A stretch of DNA of 64,000 bases from Asterella californica (taxonomy: Eukaryota > Streptophyta > Marchantiopsida > Marchantiales > Aytoniaceae), in assembly GCA_036924285.1 (NCBI GenBank), contig JAYKYS010000011.1, forward strand, positions 2,790,001-2,854,000, given 5' to 3'. Made by a program: the position numbers and the translations under genes. Positions 1-10,009 of this stretch are shown here, in pieces; position 1 is the stretch's first letter, and each line of letters begins with the position of its first letter. The notes below the pieces were generated by a model, which was given only the letters and a program-made list of their open reading frames with translations, had not been told where the DNA came from and made no database searches.

Positions 1-843
1 CTTCTGGGATCTCTTACCCATAAGACCGTTCGTACGTAGATCCCAAGTGCTCTACTGAACGAGTCAAGCTACACTTCCACAACTGCTGACGGTCACCGCC
101 ACTCAAGAAGAACACTTCCCATGCACAATTGGGAGCGAATTCAAAGAAACCCATCACCCAGAAGACACGAGCAAAGCTTCTGCACTCAAATCAGCAATCC
201 ATTCCCCGAGAAGAAGGTACATAGGGGTTGGGAAGCTCACTCCCTCTACTGTCTGCTCCTACTCCTCGACACATCAGTCTAACCAGCAGGACTGCACGAG
301 GATGCCGTTCCCTGCTCCTAGACTGCCCACTACTCATCTACATCTCCGAATCGCTGCTGGTGGTAAAGAATGCAGACTTCTTCCTGCGTTATCTCCTTAT
401 TCTAACATCGAATGTAGTGTACACTGTGTACCTCTAGTGTCTAATCTGTCCCCTGCACCGTAAGATTGGTATGTGTGTGCAGAACTCAATTCTCCACACA
501 GGTCTAATGTGCTATGAGTCTGCACCGTAAAATGTTGGTGTTTGTGCAGAGCTCCTAATTCCTACTCTGTGATCCTACTTATGCATCTGCCTTGAGACGC
601 AAAGGGAATCCCCACCAATCTTTGACTGCAATAAGAGAGGGATGGGCACCGCCAGAAGGTTGCCACCTCACATGCAAAAACGGTTCTCTTTTTCTAATTA
701 GCCATCTATTTGTTTATCCTCCGCTGCCTACTCTGCCACATGGTCACTGATCTAAAATTAAACTGGACATGCTATTTCTTAATATAGCATATTGGGCACT
801 TACTAAGTTTGGACAAGCTCTTGATCTTCTGGGCTTTGCTTAT

Positions 844-1740
844 CTACTCTAATGGCTCGGATGCCATTTCCACATGATCTACTCCTACCTGAACTACTAA
901 AATGGCTTCTGATACGCTGGGAAGCCCTGTAATTACCTCGGGTGTCGCTGAGGTGGCCTCCTCCTCCATGTTCGTCGCTGGCTCTGCTGCTGCTGCTTCG
1001 GAAGACAGAAGCGTCTTCTGGGAAGCTGGGTCGACTTGTGCTTCCTCGCTCTTCTGAGGCACTAGTTCGACACTGGGAGCCATGGTGACCTCATAGGGGT
1101 CCGGGGAAGTCGCTTCCTCCACACAGAATACCTGGGAAGACGGTCTTCCTTCCTGTCTTCCAGAAGACATCTTGTCTTTCGGGGCGTCTTCTGGAGTCTT
1201 CTCGGCTTCCAACGCTGTCACCACCAAGTGCACAGCGAGGTCGAACTCCCCCTTCTCCAAGTCTGGTCTTGTCGATGATGCTGGTGCTTGGGAAGACGTG
1301 TTTACTGATGATGACGGGATCAAGGGAAGACCATAGAGCGTCTTCACTCACTCTATCTGCCGATCCAAGTACCTGAACATACTCTCCTTGCACTCCACAA
1401 ACATTGCTTTGGACTCCTCGTCCCATCCTCTAGCCATGGTAAGCAACTTCCTACCCGTGGTGAAGTTGAACTTCTTCCGAAGCGCTTCCACCAACTGAGC
1501 TAGCAACCCCTGCGCACGAGCTTCCGCTGCTTCTCTTTGCGTCTTCTCGGCTGCAGCTTGCGCTTCTGCGGCTTCCCGCAGTGTCTTCCACGTCATCTTC
1601 TCCTCTGCAAGGGCGATGAGCTTATCCCATACTCGCAGAACCTCCTGGTCACGCTGTTGTAAGCGCGCCTGTAACTCCTGGTTGCTCTTCTTCAGCTGCG
1701 CTAACTCCTTGGAAGAAGTGACGTACTTGTTGTGAGTCGA
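844..1740 (-). pseudogene. A0 gag-like coiled-coil protein, C-terminal part
   Basis: This is the C-terminal portion of the family A gag-like protein. The N-terminal part seen here is Glu/Ala/Arg-rich with repeated REAAEA units and should form a coiled coil. It is followed by a conserved block (EALRKKFN, RKLL, SKAM, CKESMFRYLDRQIE) shared with A1 (about 4020-4170) and A2 (about 51900-52080). An acidic Ser/Pro/Glu-rich tail ends at 844. A TGA at 1348-1350 interrupts the frame where A1 and A2 have a glycine codon (IEGVKTLYG), so this copy is broken; the frame reopens directly after it. The upstream portion (1600-1740) is visible only as fragments. I recognise no named domain. The gag assignment rests on its place after LTR, primer site and leader. 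Confidence 0.6.
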
Positions 1741-2560
1741 AGGCTCAGTCCTTCCCTAAGTCCTCACAGTATAGCTTCCACTCTCAGAAGACGAATCTAG
1801 TCTTCCAGAAGACAGCTACTCCGTCTTCGGAGATTCTGACAATGCTTCTTAAGTAGCGCTCGTCTTCCGAGCTGTATCTAATCAATCCTAACTAAGCAAG
1901 GCCTCGCATGGATTCCTAAGAAGACAACCCACCTTGCATTACATCCTACTTCCTATCAGAAGATACAAGATATGCGAGAAGTAGAGTATAAGAAAGGTTC
2001 AGAAGATGGTTGCGGGCTCCTGCAGTGACAGTGGCCTCTGGGAAGACACCCGGGACAGTTTCCGATTCAATGTCTTTCTCGGAAGACCTCCCGAAGTCAG
2101 GCTTCTCTTCACTGGTCTCACCTGTCTTCGTCTTCCTACGCGCAATCTATTCTCACAACAGACTCAAGACATGTGCACTCTGTTCTTCTGACTTCTCACC
2201 TCTCATACACACTTAGAAGAAGCTTGTTGCATGATGGGAAGACATGACCCTCGACCATTCTCTCCAGATTCTGCCAGCAAGAATTCTCACAACTCTCTTC
2301 TAAGTTCGGGAAGAAGAAGGAATAGGCTGCTATAGGTCGGACAGAAGAGACCCGTAACGGACCCTCTCGTCTTCTCGCTCATTTTGCCAGCCTTTCAGTC
2401 TTCTAGTCTCTCTAGGAAGATGTGGAGTTGAGAAGCTTGGAAGACCGGGAGGCACAGGCCTAGTCCCTGACTTCCAACTTCTCGAAATAACAAAACAACT
2501 CACCAAGCCACTCAGGATTCGTACCAAGCCTCTCTTAACACAAAAGCAAAGCAAATCCAC

Positions 2561-2575
2561 TCTTGATACCAATTG
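2561..2575 (-). other. Primer binding site of A0
   Basis: On the minus strand the LTR edge is followed by TGGTATCAAGAGTGG, a close variant of the initiator tRNA-Met primer site TGGTATCAGAGC. A1 and A2 carry CGTATCAAGAGTGG at the same place. Confidence 0.6.
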
Positions 2576-2783
2576 TGTACAGTCGATTTCCGAAGACAGT
2601 CTTCCGAAGATGTTTCAATCTTCCGAAGCGTCTTCCGTCTTCCGCCGTCTTTCGTCTTCCGAAGACACCACCGAGAAGACGCTCTTCGGAAGACGGTCGT
2701 CTTCCGAAGAAGTCAACTTATTATTACAAACTGCCCTTAAGATCATCTTCCGGATAAAGAAGCCGTAATCTTAAGTAGACTTC
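2576..2783 (-). repeat. A0 LTR, internally deleted
   Basis: The terminal segment next to the primer site and the GTCTTC/GAAGAC-rich segment match the A1 LTR (5943-7110), but about 700-900 bp of the middle and the outer end are missing. The inner boundary is TGTACA, followed on the minus strand by CAAT and then the primer-site-like TGGTATCAAGAGTGG. The outer end breaks at about 2783, where plus-strand pol sequence begins. Confidence 0.65.
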
Positions 2784-3929
2784 CGACACCTGCAACCGCA
2801 TCTTCCCAAGCTTCAGCACCCTGGAAGAAGATTGGACACCAAGGTGAAACTCCGTCTACAACAGAGGGGTACACTTCAGAAGACTCAGCTGCGTCTTCTG
2901 ACAGTGATGAACGGTATAATGAGTTTGTGGTGAATAACTTGTGTACTACAGAAGTAGCAGAGAGAGCAGAAGATGTGATCTGTGGATACATTGAGTGCTA
3001 CGAGATTGCGGAAGAAGAGTTTCCAGAAGACGAAAGTATCGTCTTCCCTTCGGAAGATCCGACAGTTGGTCTTCAGAAGACGAATCGGAACCAGAAGAAG
3101 CTCCCAAACCGGAATACTTTGGTGCTAGTGAGTACAGTCACACTGAAGGAATGGTAAACCCGGATGATCTTCAAGAGATGGAGGTTGCTCTTGAGAAGAA
3201 GCTGAAGCTTTCCAAGGTGATCGAGGGCCAGCAGTTGGAAGACTTTCGAGAACTTCTGACGGAGTTCCAGGATGTCTTCGCATGGACCATAGAAGACATG
3301 AAGGACATACCTCGAGAGCTGGGAGAACATCGGATTGACTTGCTGGAGGGAGTTGTTCTTGCACGGCAGAGGCAGTACCTGCTCAACCCCAAGTACTCGC
3401 TTCTAGTGAAGGACCAGATCAACCAATACTTGAAGGCAGGAGTCATCTTCCCAGTACTTAGCAGTGAGTGGGTAGCTCCTATTGTCATCGTGCCGAAGAA
3501 GCAGACAGGGAAGATCCGAGTGTGTCAGGACTTCCGGAAGCTGAACTTGGCCACGAAGAAGGATCACCATCCCTTACCATTCACCGACTCTGTGTTAGAC
3601 CAGTTTTCGCATAGACACTTTCATCTAAGGGGGGGCGTACCGCCTGCTTCCCAGAAGACGAGACTAGATCTTCTGATCCAGTCTTTGCGACTTCCACAGA
3701 AGAGTCGATCTTCAAGGACTTGAGGAAGTTCTTGAAAGACAACAGTATCTTAAAGGATTGGATACGGAGCAGAAGGTTGTCTTCTTACAAAAGGCAGGCC
3801 CCTATGCCATCTTCCAGGGTATCTTGTTTAGGAAGGACATGACGAGAAGATGAGGAGATGCTTCGGACGTGCACAGAAGTGCTGAAACACTGATGTTTGC
3901 GGGGACGCAAACATGTGAGGGTGGGCGTA
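2784..3929 (+). pseudogene. Ty3/gypsy pol fragment F (RT N-terminus, RNase H-integrase linker)
   Basis: Translation from about 2900 gives an acidic linker, then at 3230-3600 the classic lead-in to a gypsy reverse transcriptase: FQDVFAWTIEDM, HRIDL, YSLLVKDQINQYLKAGVI, SEWVAPIVIVPKKQ and IRVCQDFRKLN. This order (DVFAW..., then HRI...) is typical of plant Tat/Athila-type gypsy polyproteins. The RT stops at about 3600, before the YxDD motif. The sequence then jumps to a stretch ending near 3850 (YLKGLD, AIFQGILFRKDM) that resembles the linker before integrase. A frame change occurs near 3050-3150. The piece is therefore a deletion derivative. It ends in a purine-rich tract (GAGGGTGGGCGTA) directly before a family A LTR start at 3930, which suggests it is the 3' half of an autonomous family A member, inverted relative to A0 and A1. 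Confidence 0.7.
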
Positions 3930-4012
3930 TGTGGTGCCCACAAATTACAGGATTCACGAACTTTTGAAATTTTTGAGATTAATAACTTATTTATAACTGA
4001 AGAAGCGTTGAG
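3930..4012 (+). repeat. Family A LTR, first 83 bp, plus orientation
   Basis: TGTGGTGCCCACAAATTAC and the following bases are the reverse complement of the outer LTR ends at 7030-7110 and 63750-63827. The copy breaks off at about 4012, where minus-strand A1 gag sequence begins. It is preceded by the polypurine tract of fragment F. Confidence 0.7.
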
Positions 4013-5060
4013 GGAAGACCATAAAGTGTCTTCACTCCTTCTATCTGTCGATCCAAGTATCTGAACATGCTCTCCCGGCATTCCACCAACATTGCTTTGG
4101 ACTCGCTGTCCCATTCTCTAGCTAAGGTAAGTAACTTCCTACCCGCGGTGTAGTTGAACTTCTTCCGAAGCGCTTCCACCGACTGTGCCTGCATCTTCTG
4201 TGCACGAGCCTCCGCTGCTTCCCGCTGCGTCTTCTCAACTGCAGCTCGCGCTTCTGCGGCTTCTCGCTGCGTCTTCCATGTGGTCTGCTCTTCTGCGAGG
4301 GTGGTGATCTTCTCCCGCACTCGGAGGATTTCCTGATTGCGCTGCTGTACCCGCGCCTGCAACTCCTGGTTACTCTTCCGAAGTTGCACCGATTCCTTGG
4401 CAGAAGCGGTTGCTTCCACCTTGTATCTTGCTGCGAGCTTCTCCATGGTGCGGAGACTAGCTTCCAGCGACTCCGTCTTCTTCTGGTCTTCCCCCTGTCG
4501 CAGCAAGGTGCGCAGGCCGAATCCAGGTTGCAAGGGCCTCTCCTGTGCCTTAGCTCTCTTCTCCAGTAACTCCATAGCTGGCTGCGCTTTCCCCTTGGGA
4601 AAGAGGGAGTCTTTTGCGCTTTCCCCTTGGGAAAGAGATGCAGAAACAACTTCGTCAGAAGTCGCTTCTTCGGCTCCCGATAAGATTCTATCTTCCAACC
4701 GTTCCTCCCTTGCCTGTCTTCCACGAAAAGGCAGGTGGTGCTCCCAGGCACATGCCACGAACTCACGATCCTAGGCAAGATCTTCTTCTCGTACCAATAT
4801 CCTCGGTTCTCAGATTCTGGTCTGTGAAAAGCCCTGCGCCACCAGTCTTCAGTCCAGGAAGATGGTCTTCCTCGAGCTACTCCTGCCTTCGCAGGTACAC
4901 GGTTACGAGGTGGCAATGCTGCCCACACCTCCTCCAAAAGTCCTTGGTCTGCGAGGTTCCAATCCCACAGGAAGAAGTCGAGACCCAACTCCTTGAGGAA
5001 AGGAGTGGCCTCGGCCAATTCTGCCGCTGGTAACACCAAGCCTCGCGGATGCATCGTCAT
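4013..5060 (-). pseudogene. A1 gag-like protein with coiled coil, frameshifted
   Basis: The start MTMHPRGL at 5060 is conserved in A2 (MSMHPRGL at 61796). The N-terminal 150 residues form a compact Trp/Arg-rich domain: LGLDFFLWDWNLADQ, WTEDWWRRAFHRPESENRG, WYEKKILPRIVSSWHVPG and WKIESYREPKKRL. The C-terminal half, in another frame from about 4640, is a long Glu/Ala/Arg/Gln coiled coil (ELQARVQQRNQEI, REAAEARA repeats) ending in the ESMFRYLDRQIEG block. A direct repeat of the FPKGKAQ-encoding segment at about 4590-4630 marks where roughly 0.8 kb present in A2 is missing and where the frame changes. No zinc knuckle or protease is seen. I do not recognise the fold. A role as structural Gag is inferred from position only. 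Confidence 0.6.
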
Positions 5061-5106
5061 GCTGGAAGATCTGTTGCACTAAGCCACAAGCACCTACTAT
5101 GAGCTG

Positions 5107-5942
5107 AAGGCTCAGTCCTTCCCAAGTGCCCACAGTCTAGCTTCTACTTCTCAGAAGACGAAACTAGTCTTCCAGAAGACAGCTACTCCGTCTTTCGGGA
5201 TTCTAACAGTACTTCCTAGATAGCTCTCGTCTTCCGAGCTATATCTAAACAATCCTATCTAAGCAAGGCCTCGCATGGATTACCAAGAAGACAACCCACC
5301 TTGCATTACATCCTACTTCCTATCAAAAGATACAAGATTCGTGAAACATCAAGTGCATAACAGATTCGGAAGATGGTTGCGGGCTCCTGCGGTGACAGTG
5401 GCCTCTGGGAAGACACTCGGGACAGCTTCCGATTCAATGTCTTTCTCGGAAGACTTCCCGAAGTCAGACTTCTCTTCACTGGTCTCATCTGTCTTCGTCT
5501 TCCTACGTGCAATCTATCCTCACAACAGACTCAAGACAATTGCACTCTGTTCTTCTGACTTCTCACCTCTCATACGCACTCAGAAGAAGCTTGCTGCTCA
5601 GTGGGAAGACATGACCCTCGACCATTCTCTCCTGATTCTGCCAGCAAGTATTCTCATGACTCTCTTCTAAGTTCGGGAAGAAGAAGGAATGGCTGCTATG
5701 GGTCGAACAGAAGAGATCCGAAATGGACCCTCACGTCTTCTCGCTCATTTTGCCAGCCTTTCAGTCTTCTAGTCTCTCTAGGAAGATGTGGAGTTGAGAA
5801 GCTTGGAAGACCGGGAGGCACAGGCCTAATTCCTGACTTCCAACTTCTCGAAATAACAAAACAACTCACCACACCACTCAGGATTCGTACCAAGCCTCTC
5901 TTAACACAAAAGCAACACAAATCCACTCTTGATACGAATTGG
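5107..5942 (-). other. A1 untranslated leader with primer site
   Basis: This is about 830 bp between the LTR and the gag start, highly similar to 1741-2575 and 61849-62679. It is rich in GAAGAC/GTCTTC hexamers, and the small ORFs in it are not conserved as proteins. The primer-site-like sequence, CGTATCAAGAGTGG on the minus strand, lies at about 5923-5936. Confidence 0.6.
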
Positions 5943-7110
5943 TTATAGTCGACTTCCGAAGACAGTCTTCCGAAGATGGTCTTCCGAAGACAGTCAAGTT
6001 TAAGAAGCGTCTTTCGAAGATGTTCCCATCTTCCGAATCGTCTTCTGTTCCAAGTTTTGGAGGTAGAGAGGTAGTAGGGTAGGGAAATTGATAGCTGAGA
6101 TCGTCAATTTGAGGACGAGGTGTAGGGAAGCTCGAATTGAACTTAGGAAGAAGTAGGAAGATGTCTGACAGAAATTGGGCAGCGCTTCCGCGCCCAATGT
6201 CTTAATAGAAAGAATGAGGGGTGGGGGGTAATCAATCAGGCTGCCTGCACACAACCAAGGAAGCGCGGGGAATATCAAACAAAGGCGAGAAGAAGTGGGA
6301 AGGTGAAAGAACGTGGGGAAGAACCTCTACAGTCTTCTTCTGCTCCCCGAGTTGCCTTCGACCTCCGCGCGCTTCTGGCTCTAGTCCTAGCTCCAATGCG
6401 ACTCCTCACGAATGCGCCTGCTGTCAATTTCTGGCCACGCCTCGATTCCACCTTCGATTCTACTCACTACTCTCCAATGTCAGCTTCTCGAGAGCTCACA
6501 AAAACGCCTTCGCTCTCTGCCTTCCGTGCCTCAGCAATTCGGTCTCGCTCTTCTCCTAGCTGCCAATTGGTTCTCTCCTACCTCGATGTCCTCACTCGAT
6601 TTCTCTCTCAAAGCTCACTTGCGAAGCTCACTCTCTCAGATCGATCTTCTCAAGCGCGCTGTACTGCGGGAAGTTGGAATGCGCCTAATGTGCTTCCTGC
6701 GCATCTTCCCCGCAGATTAGGGGTTTTCGACCTTAGGTGTCTTTCCTGACCTACCTACCTATTCGGTGCGACCCAGTAGATACAACCACTCTTCTATTGA
6801 AAGATCCGTGGTCAAGCCTTCGCGGTCGCTGTCTTCCGGAAGATGGTTGTCTTCCGCCGTCGTCCCGTCTTCCGCCGTCGTCCCGTCTTCCGCCGTCTTC
6901 TCGTCTTCCGAAGACGCAACTGAGAAGACACTCTTCCGAAGACGGTCGTCTTCCGAAGAAGTCAACTTCTTATTACAAACAGCTCTTAAGATCATCTTCA
7001 TGTTAAGGAAGATGTAACCTTAAGTAACAACGCTTCTTCAGTTATACAAACAAGTTATTATTCTTAAAAATTTCAAAAATTCGTGCATCCTGTAATTTGT
7101 GAGCACCACA
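5943..7110 (-). repeat. A1 LTR, about 1.17 kb
   Basis: It matches 62680-63827 over its whole length. Its outer end on the minus strand is TGTGGTGCTCAC. Both ends of the LTR carry clusters of GTCTTCCGAAGAC-type inverted hexamers (5950-6010 and 6820-6960). The middle is C/T-rich and encodes only non-conserved small ORFs. Confidence 0.75.
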
Positions 7111-7139
7111 TCTTGCTAACGCCCTTGTTGTCCTTGTCA

Positions 7140-7664
7140 TCATTTGAAGAGGTCTAATACTTCGCTCGCATGTGTGAGATCTTCCTCTGGCACCCAAGTT
7201 GCTTTCTTCAAATGGTAACCACGCCATTTGACCAAGTACTCCATCCGGTTTGATTTGCGTCGAGATCGCAAAATGGACTCCACCTCATATTCTGCTTCGC
7301 CTTGCACGACATCAGGTTGAGGCCTAAGAACTTGTTTGCGCTCCGGTCGCAAATCATCCTTGAAGTATATTTTTAATAAAGAAATATGGAAAGTCGGATG
7401 CAACTGCCATTCGCGAGGAAGGTCTAACATATACATGTCTTCGTGTGGATTCTTGACAATGACAAAAGGTCCCGCGAACTTCAATGAAAACTTTGTCGAT
7501 ATTTCCTTCGGAAGTGTGAAGTTTTTCGTACTTAACCATACTTCTTCGCGCACTTGAAACTTCACTTGCCGCCGATGCTTGTTTACGTGCTTCGTGTATC
7601 GTTGCTGCGCCTTCTCGAGGTTCTTCTTTACTTGCTCCTCGGGCCGCTGCATTGCCGCCACCAA
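7140..7664 (-). pseudogene. Chromovirus E integrase C-terminus and chromodomain
   Basis: It starts with the integrase C-terminal region (QRPEEQVKKNLEKAQQRY, VWLSTKNF, KFAGPFVIVK, HPTFHISLLK), which is the usual GPF/Y module of gypsy integrases. It ends in a chromodomain with YEVESIL, YLVKWRGY and ATWVPEEDL, so the aromatic positions of the methyl-lysine cage look present. In chromoviruses this module directs integration to heterochromatin bearing histone H3 methyl-lysine. It lies in the same frame as the integrase ORF upstream and is separated from it by one TAA at 7680-7682. The ORF ends at 7140 with LDLFK. Confidence 0.85.
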
Positions 7665-7679
7665 CTCTTCAGCTGATGT

Positions 7680-9054
7680 TTATCGTGTTCTTGGTCGTGC
7701 CGATGTAGAACTCCCTGCAAGAGTCAAGTCAAGAGGCCCTTCTAGCTCACGTCCGTAAGCCAGCAAGAAAGACGATTCGTCGATTGCCGAATGCTTCGTG
7801 GAATTGTAGCAATACTCCGCAAGACTGAGCCACTCCGTCCAATCATTTTGGTCCGCGCTCACATAATTCCTCAAGTATTGATTCAGAACCGAGTTAACTC
7901 GTTCCGTTTGCCCATCTGTTTTCAGATGAAAGGCGGTACTAAATTTTAACTTAGTCCTCAATTTTTGGAACAAGTGTTTCCAAAAGGCACTTGTGAACTT
8001 AGAGTCTCGGTCTGAAATAATACTCCGAGGTAATCCATGTGAACGCCACCAAGTATCTAGGAACAACCAAGAAGTCGTGAATGTTGTATCCAAGGTCGGA
8101 GCAAACTTCGCTAGTTTACTAAACCGATCAACTATCACAAAAATCGCGTTGTATCCATTCGAGTCAAGCAGAGAGGTAATGAAGTCCATGCTAATGCTTT
8201 CCCAAGGTCTGGCTGGAATCGGCAGAGGATGAAGCAACCCTTGTTTCTTCTCATAAGAAACGCGGTTAGCTTGACAGGTTACACATGTTTTCACAAAGTG
8301 GGCAACATCGTCTTTCATGTGGGGCCAATAAAAGTTATTAGCTATCACTGGTAAGGTGGACTTTTCTCTTTTATGGCCTGATAAGGGCGCATTGTGACAT
8401 TCTTTTAACAACTTGGTCTTAATTTTTCCTTGTCCCACATAAACCCGACTTTGCTTGAACATGAGTAAACCGTGTCTTAGCTGCATATTCTGCAACTTCA
8501 CTCCTCGCTTGAGGTGTTCCAGGTACTCCTTCGCTTGGTCATCGCCCATGTAACCTTCACGTATTTGCCTCTCCAAGTCTGACTCCTTAGGATACATGGA
8601 TCGCAAAATCTGTGTTGACGATGGAAGATATTCCTCCTTGCGACTCAAGGCGTCAGGAACCACATTGTCCTTTCCCGCTTTGTGGATTAATTCCACATTC
8701 ATGAGCGCCAAGGTATCATGCCACCGTAGTTGCTTTGGCGTCATCCGATCTTGTGTCTTAAAGTACTTGAGCGATATATTATCAGTATACACTTGGGTTT
8801 TGTGGAGTCCCAAGTAATGCCGCCATTTCCTCAAGCAATGAACCACCGCAAACAGTTCCTTCTCGTGAGTCGATCATCGACTCTCTGTCCCAGATAGCTT
8901 CTTGCTTTCGTACGTTACAGGTTTTCCATCCTACACCAACACTCCGCCAATCGCATAGTCGCTCGCGTCGGTATGCACTTCGAATGGTTTGTCGAACTGC
9001 GGCAGCTTCAAAACTGCCGTCTTTGACAAAATAGCTTTGATCGTCTGAAACGCA
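7680..9054 (-). pseudogene. Chromovirus E RNase H and integrase
   Basis: The open part 8846-7680 begins in RNase H (VHCLRKWRHYLG, VYTDNISL, DNVVPDALSR). It continues into integrase with its zinc-binding module (H...H in ECHNAPLSGHKR, then CVTCQAN). The catalytic core shows D in SMDFI, D in ISDRDSKF and E in GQTERVN, with 35 residues between the last two, so the DD35E triad is intact. The N-terminal RNase H (about 8870-9054, HTDASDYAIGG) is in the region broken by a TGA near 8870 and a frame change near 9085. The ORF ends at an in-frame TAA (7680-7682) just before the chromodomain portion. Confidence 0.85.
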
Positions 9055-9973
9055 TCATCCACCTCCTTGGTCAAACTTACCTGTGCGTCTTTGTCCGTCC
9101 AGCGGCTTCGCGATCTTTGAAAACCCCTTCACATACTTGCGGTAGAACTGCGTCAATCCTAAGAATCGCTTCATCCCCTTCACTGTAGTCGGAGGCTCCC
9201 AAGTCACAATCGCGTCCATCTTTTGCATATCCGGGCCGACTCCTTCTGCAGTAATGACATGTCCTAAGAAGTTAATGCGCTCCAAACCAAACTCACTCTT
9301 GTGAACGTTGGCAAACAGCTTATGTTCCCGCAGCTTTGTCAACACCACTCTTAGCTGCTCCGCGTGCGACTCCAAGGTTTTGGAGTAGATCAAGATGTCG
9401 TCGATGTACACGATGACAAACTCATCCATCTCCTCGTGAAAAATTGTGTTCATCAATGTAGTGAACGTCGAAGTTGCAGAGTCCAAATGGCATCATCACG
9501 AATTCAAACGATCCATATCTGGTTCGACAAGCGGTCTTTTCAACATCTGGATCAGCTATCGGGATCTGGTAATATCTCGACTTCAAGTCAATCCTGCTGA
9601 AGTACTTTGCGCCCGCTAGCCTATCAAAGAGGTCGTCTATCCTTGGCAAAGGATAATTATTCTTCACCGTCATCTTATTGAGTGCACGATAATCTACACA
9701 GAGTCGTAACTTCCCATCCTTCTTCTTTGCAAAAAGAACCGGGGCTCCATAAGGTGACTTGCTGGTTCGAATATAACCCCTCGCTAATAGCTCACCGAGT
9801 TGTCTTTTCAACTCAAGAAGTTCCACCTGATTGAGTCGATAAGGGGCTTTGGAAGGTGGTTCTGACCCTGGAAAGACCTCGATCTTGTGGTCCACCACCC
9901 GCCTTGGAGGTAACTCAGCAGGTAACTCATCCGTCAAGACATCCTCAAACTCCTTAATCACTTCGCGAAGCAC
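9055..9973 (-). pseudogene. Chromovirus E reverse transcriptase, frameshifted
   Basis: The first part (9973 to about 9480) has [63 protein letters not shown] and the palm segment up to [10 protein letters not shown] small deletion near 9480 shifts the frame. The second part (9486 to 9055) continues with [15 protein letters not shown] and the catalytic YIDDILIYS near 9400, then FLGHVIT and FLGLTQFYRKYVKGFSK. Asp-Asp is intact in sequence, but the frameshift and a second break near 9085 prevent full-length translation. It is continuous in frame with the gag-protease ORF upstream apart from the TAA at 10010. Confidence 0.87.
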
Positions 9974-10009
9974 CTTTGGAAGTTTAATCGCGTCTCCTGA
10001 TGTTTCCTC

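Larger units (their letters stand above)
1..2783 (-). mobile_element. Family A LTR element, copy A0 (partial)
   Basis: Read on the minus strand this copy has a shortened LTR (2576-2783), a primer-site-like sequence next to it, a leader (about 1741-2575), a coiled-coil gag-like ORF (844-1740) and a non-coding stretch that runs off the window at base 1. The leader is closely similar to 5107-5942 and 61849-62679. Bases 1-830 resemble 50584-51370, which lies in the same place downstream of the A2 gag. The copy is therefore one of three family A members in the same orientation. It is truncated by the window edge and by the junction at about 2784. Confidence 0.75.
4013..7110 (-). mobile_element. 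Family A LTR element, copy A1 (5' half)
   Basis: On the minus strand the order is LTR (7110 to 5943), primer-site-like sequence, leader (5942-5107) and gag-like ORF (5060 to 4013), where the element is cut. Compared with A2 it also lacks an internal gag segment of about 0.8 kb. Its outer LTR end at 7110 abuts the truncated 3' end of chromovirus E, so A1 either inserted into E or was joined to it by recombination. Confidence 0.75.

Noticed and set aside
4337..5033. Plus-strand ORFs opposite the A1 gag-like gene
   Set aside because: They are shadows of a biased minus-strand coding sequence.
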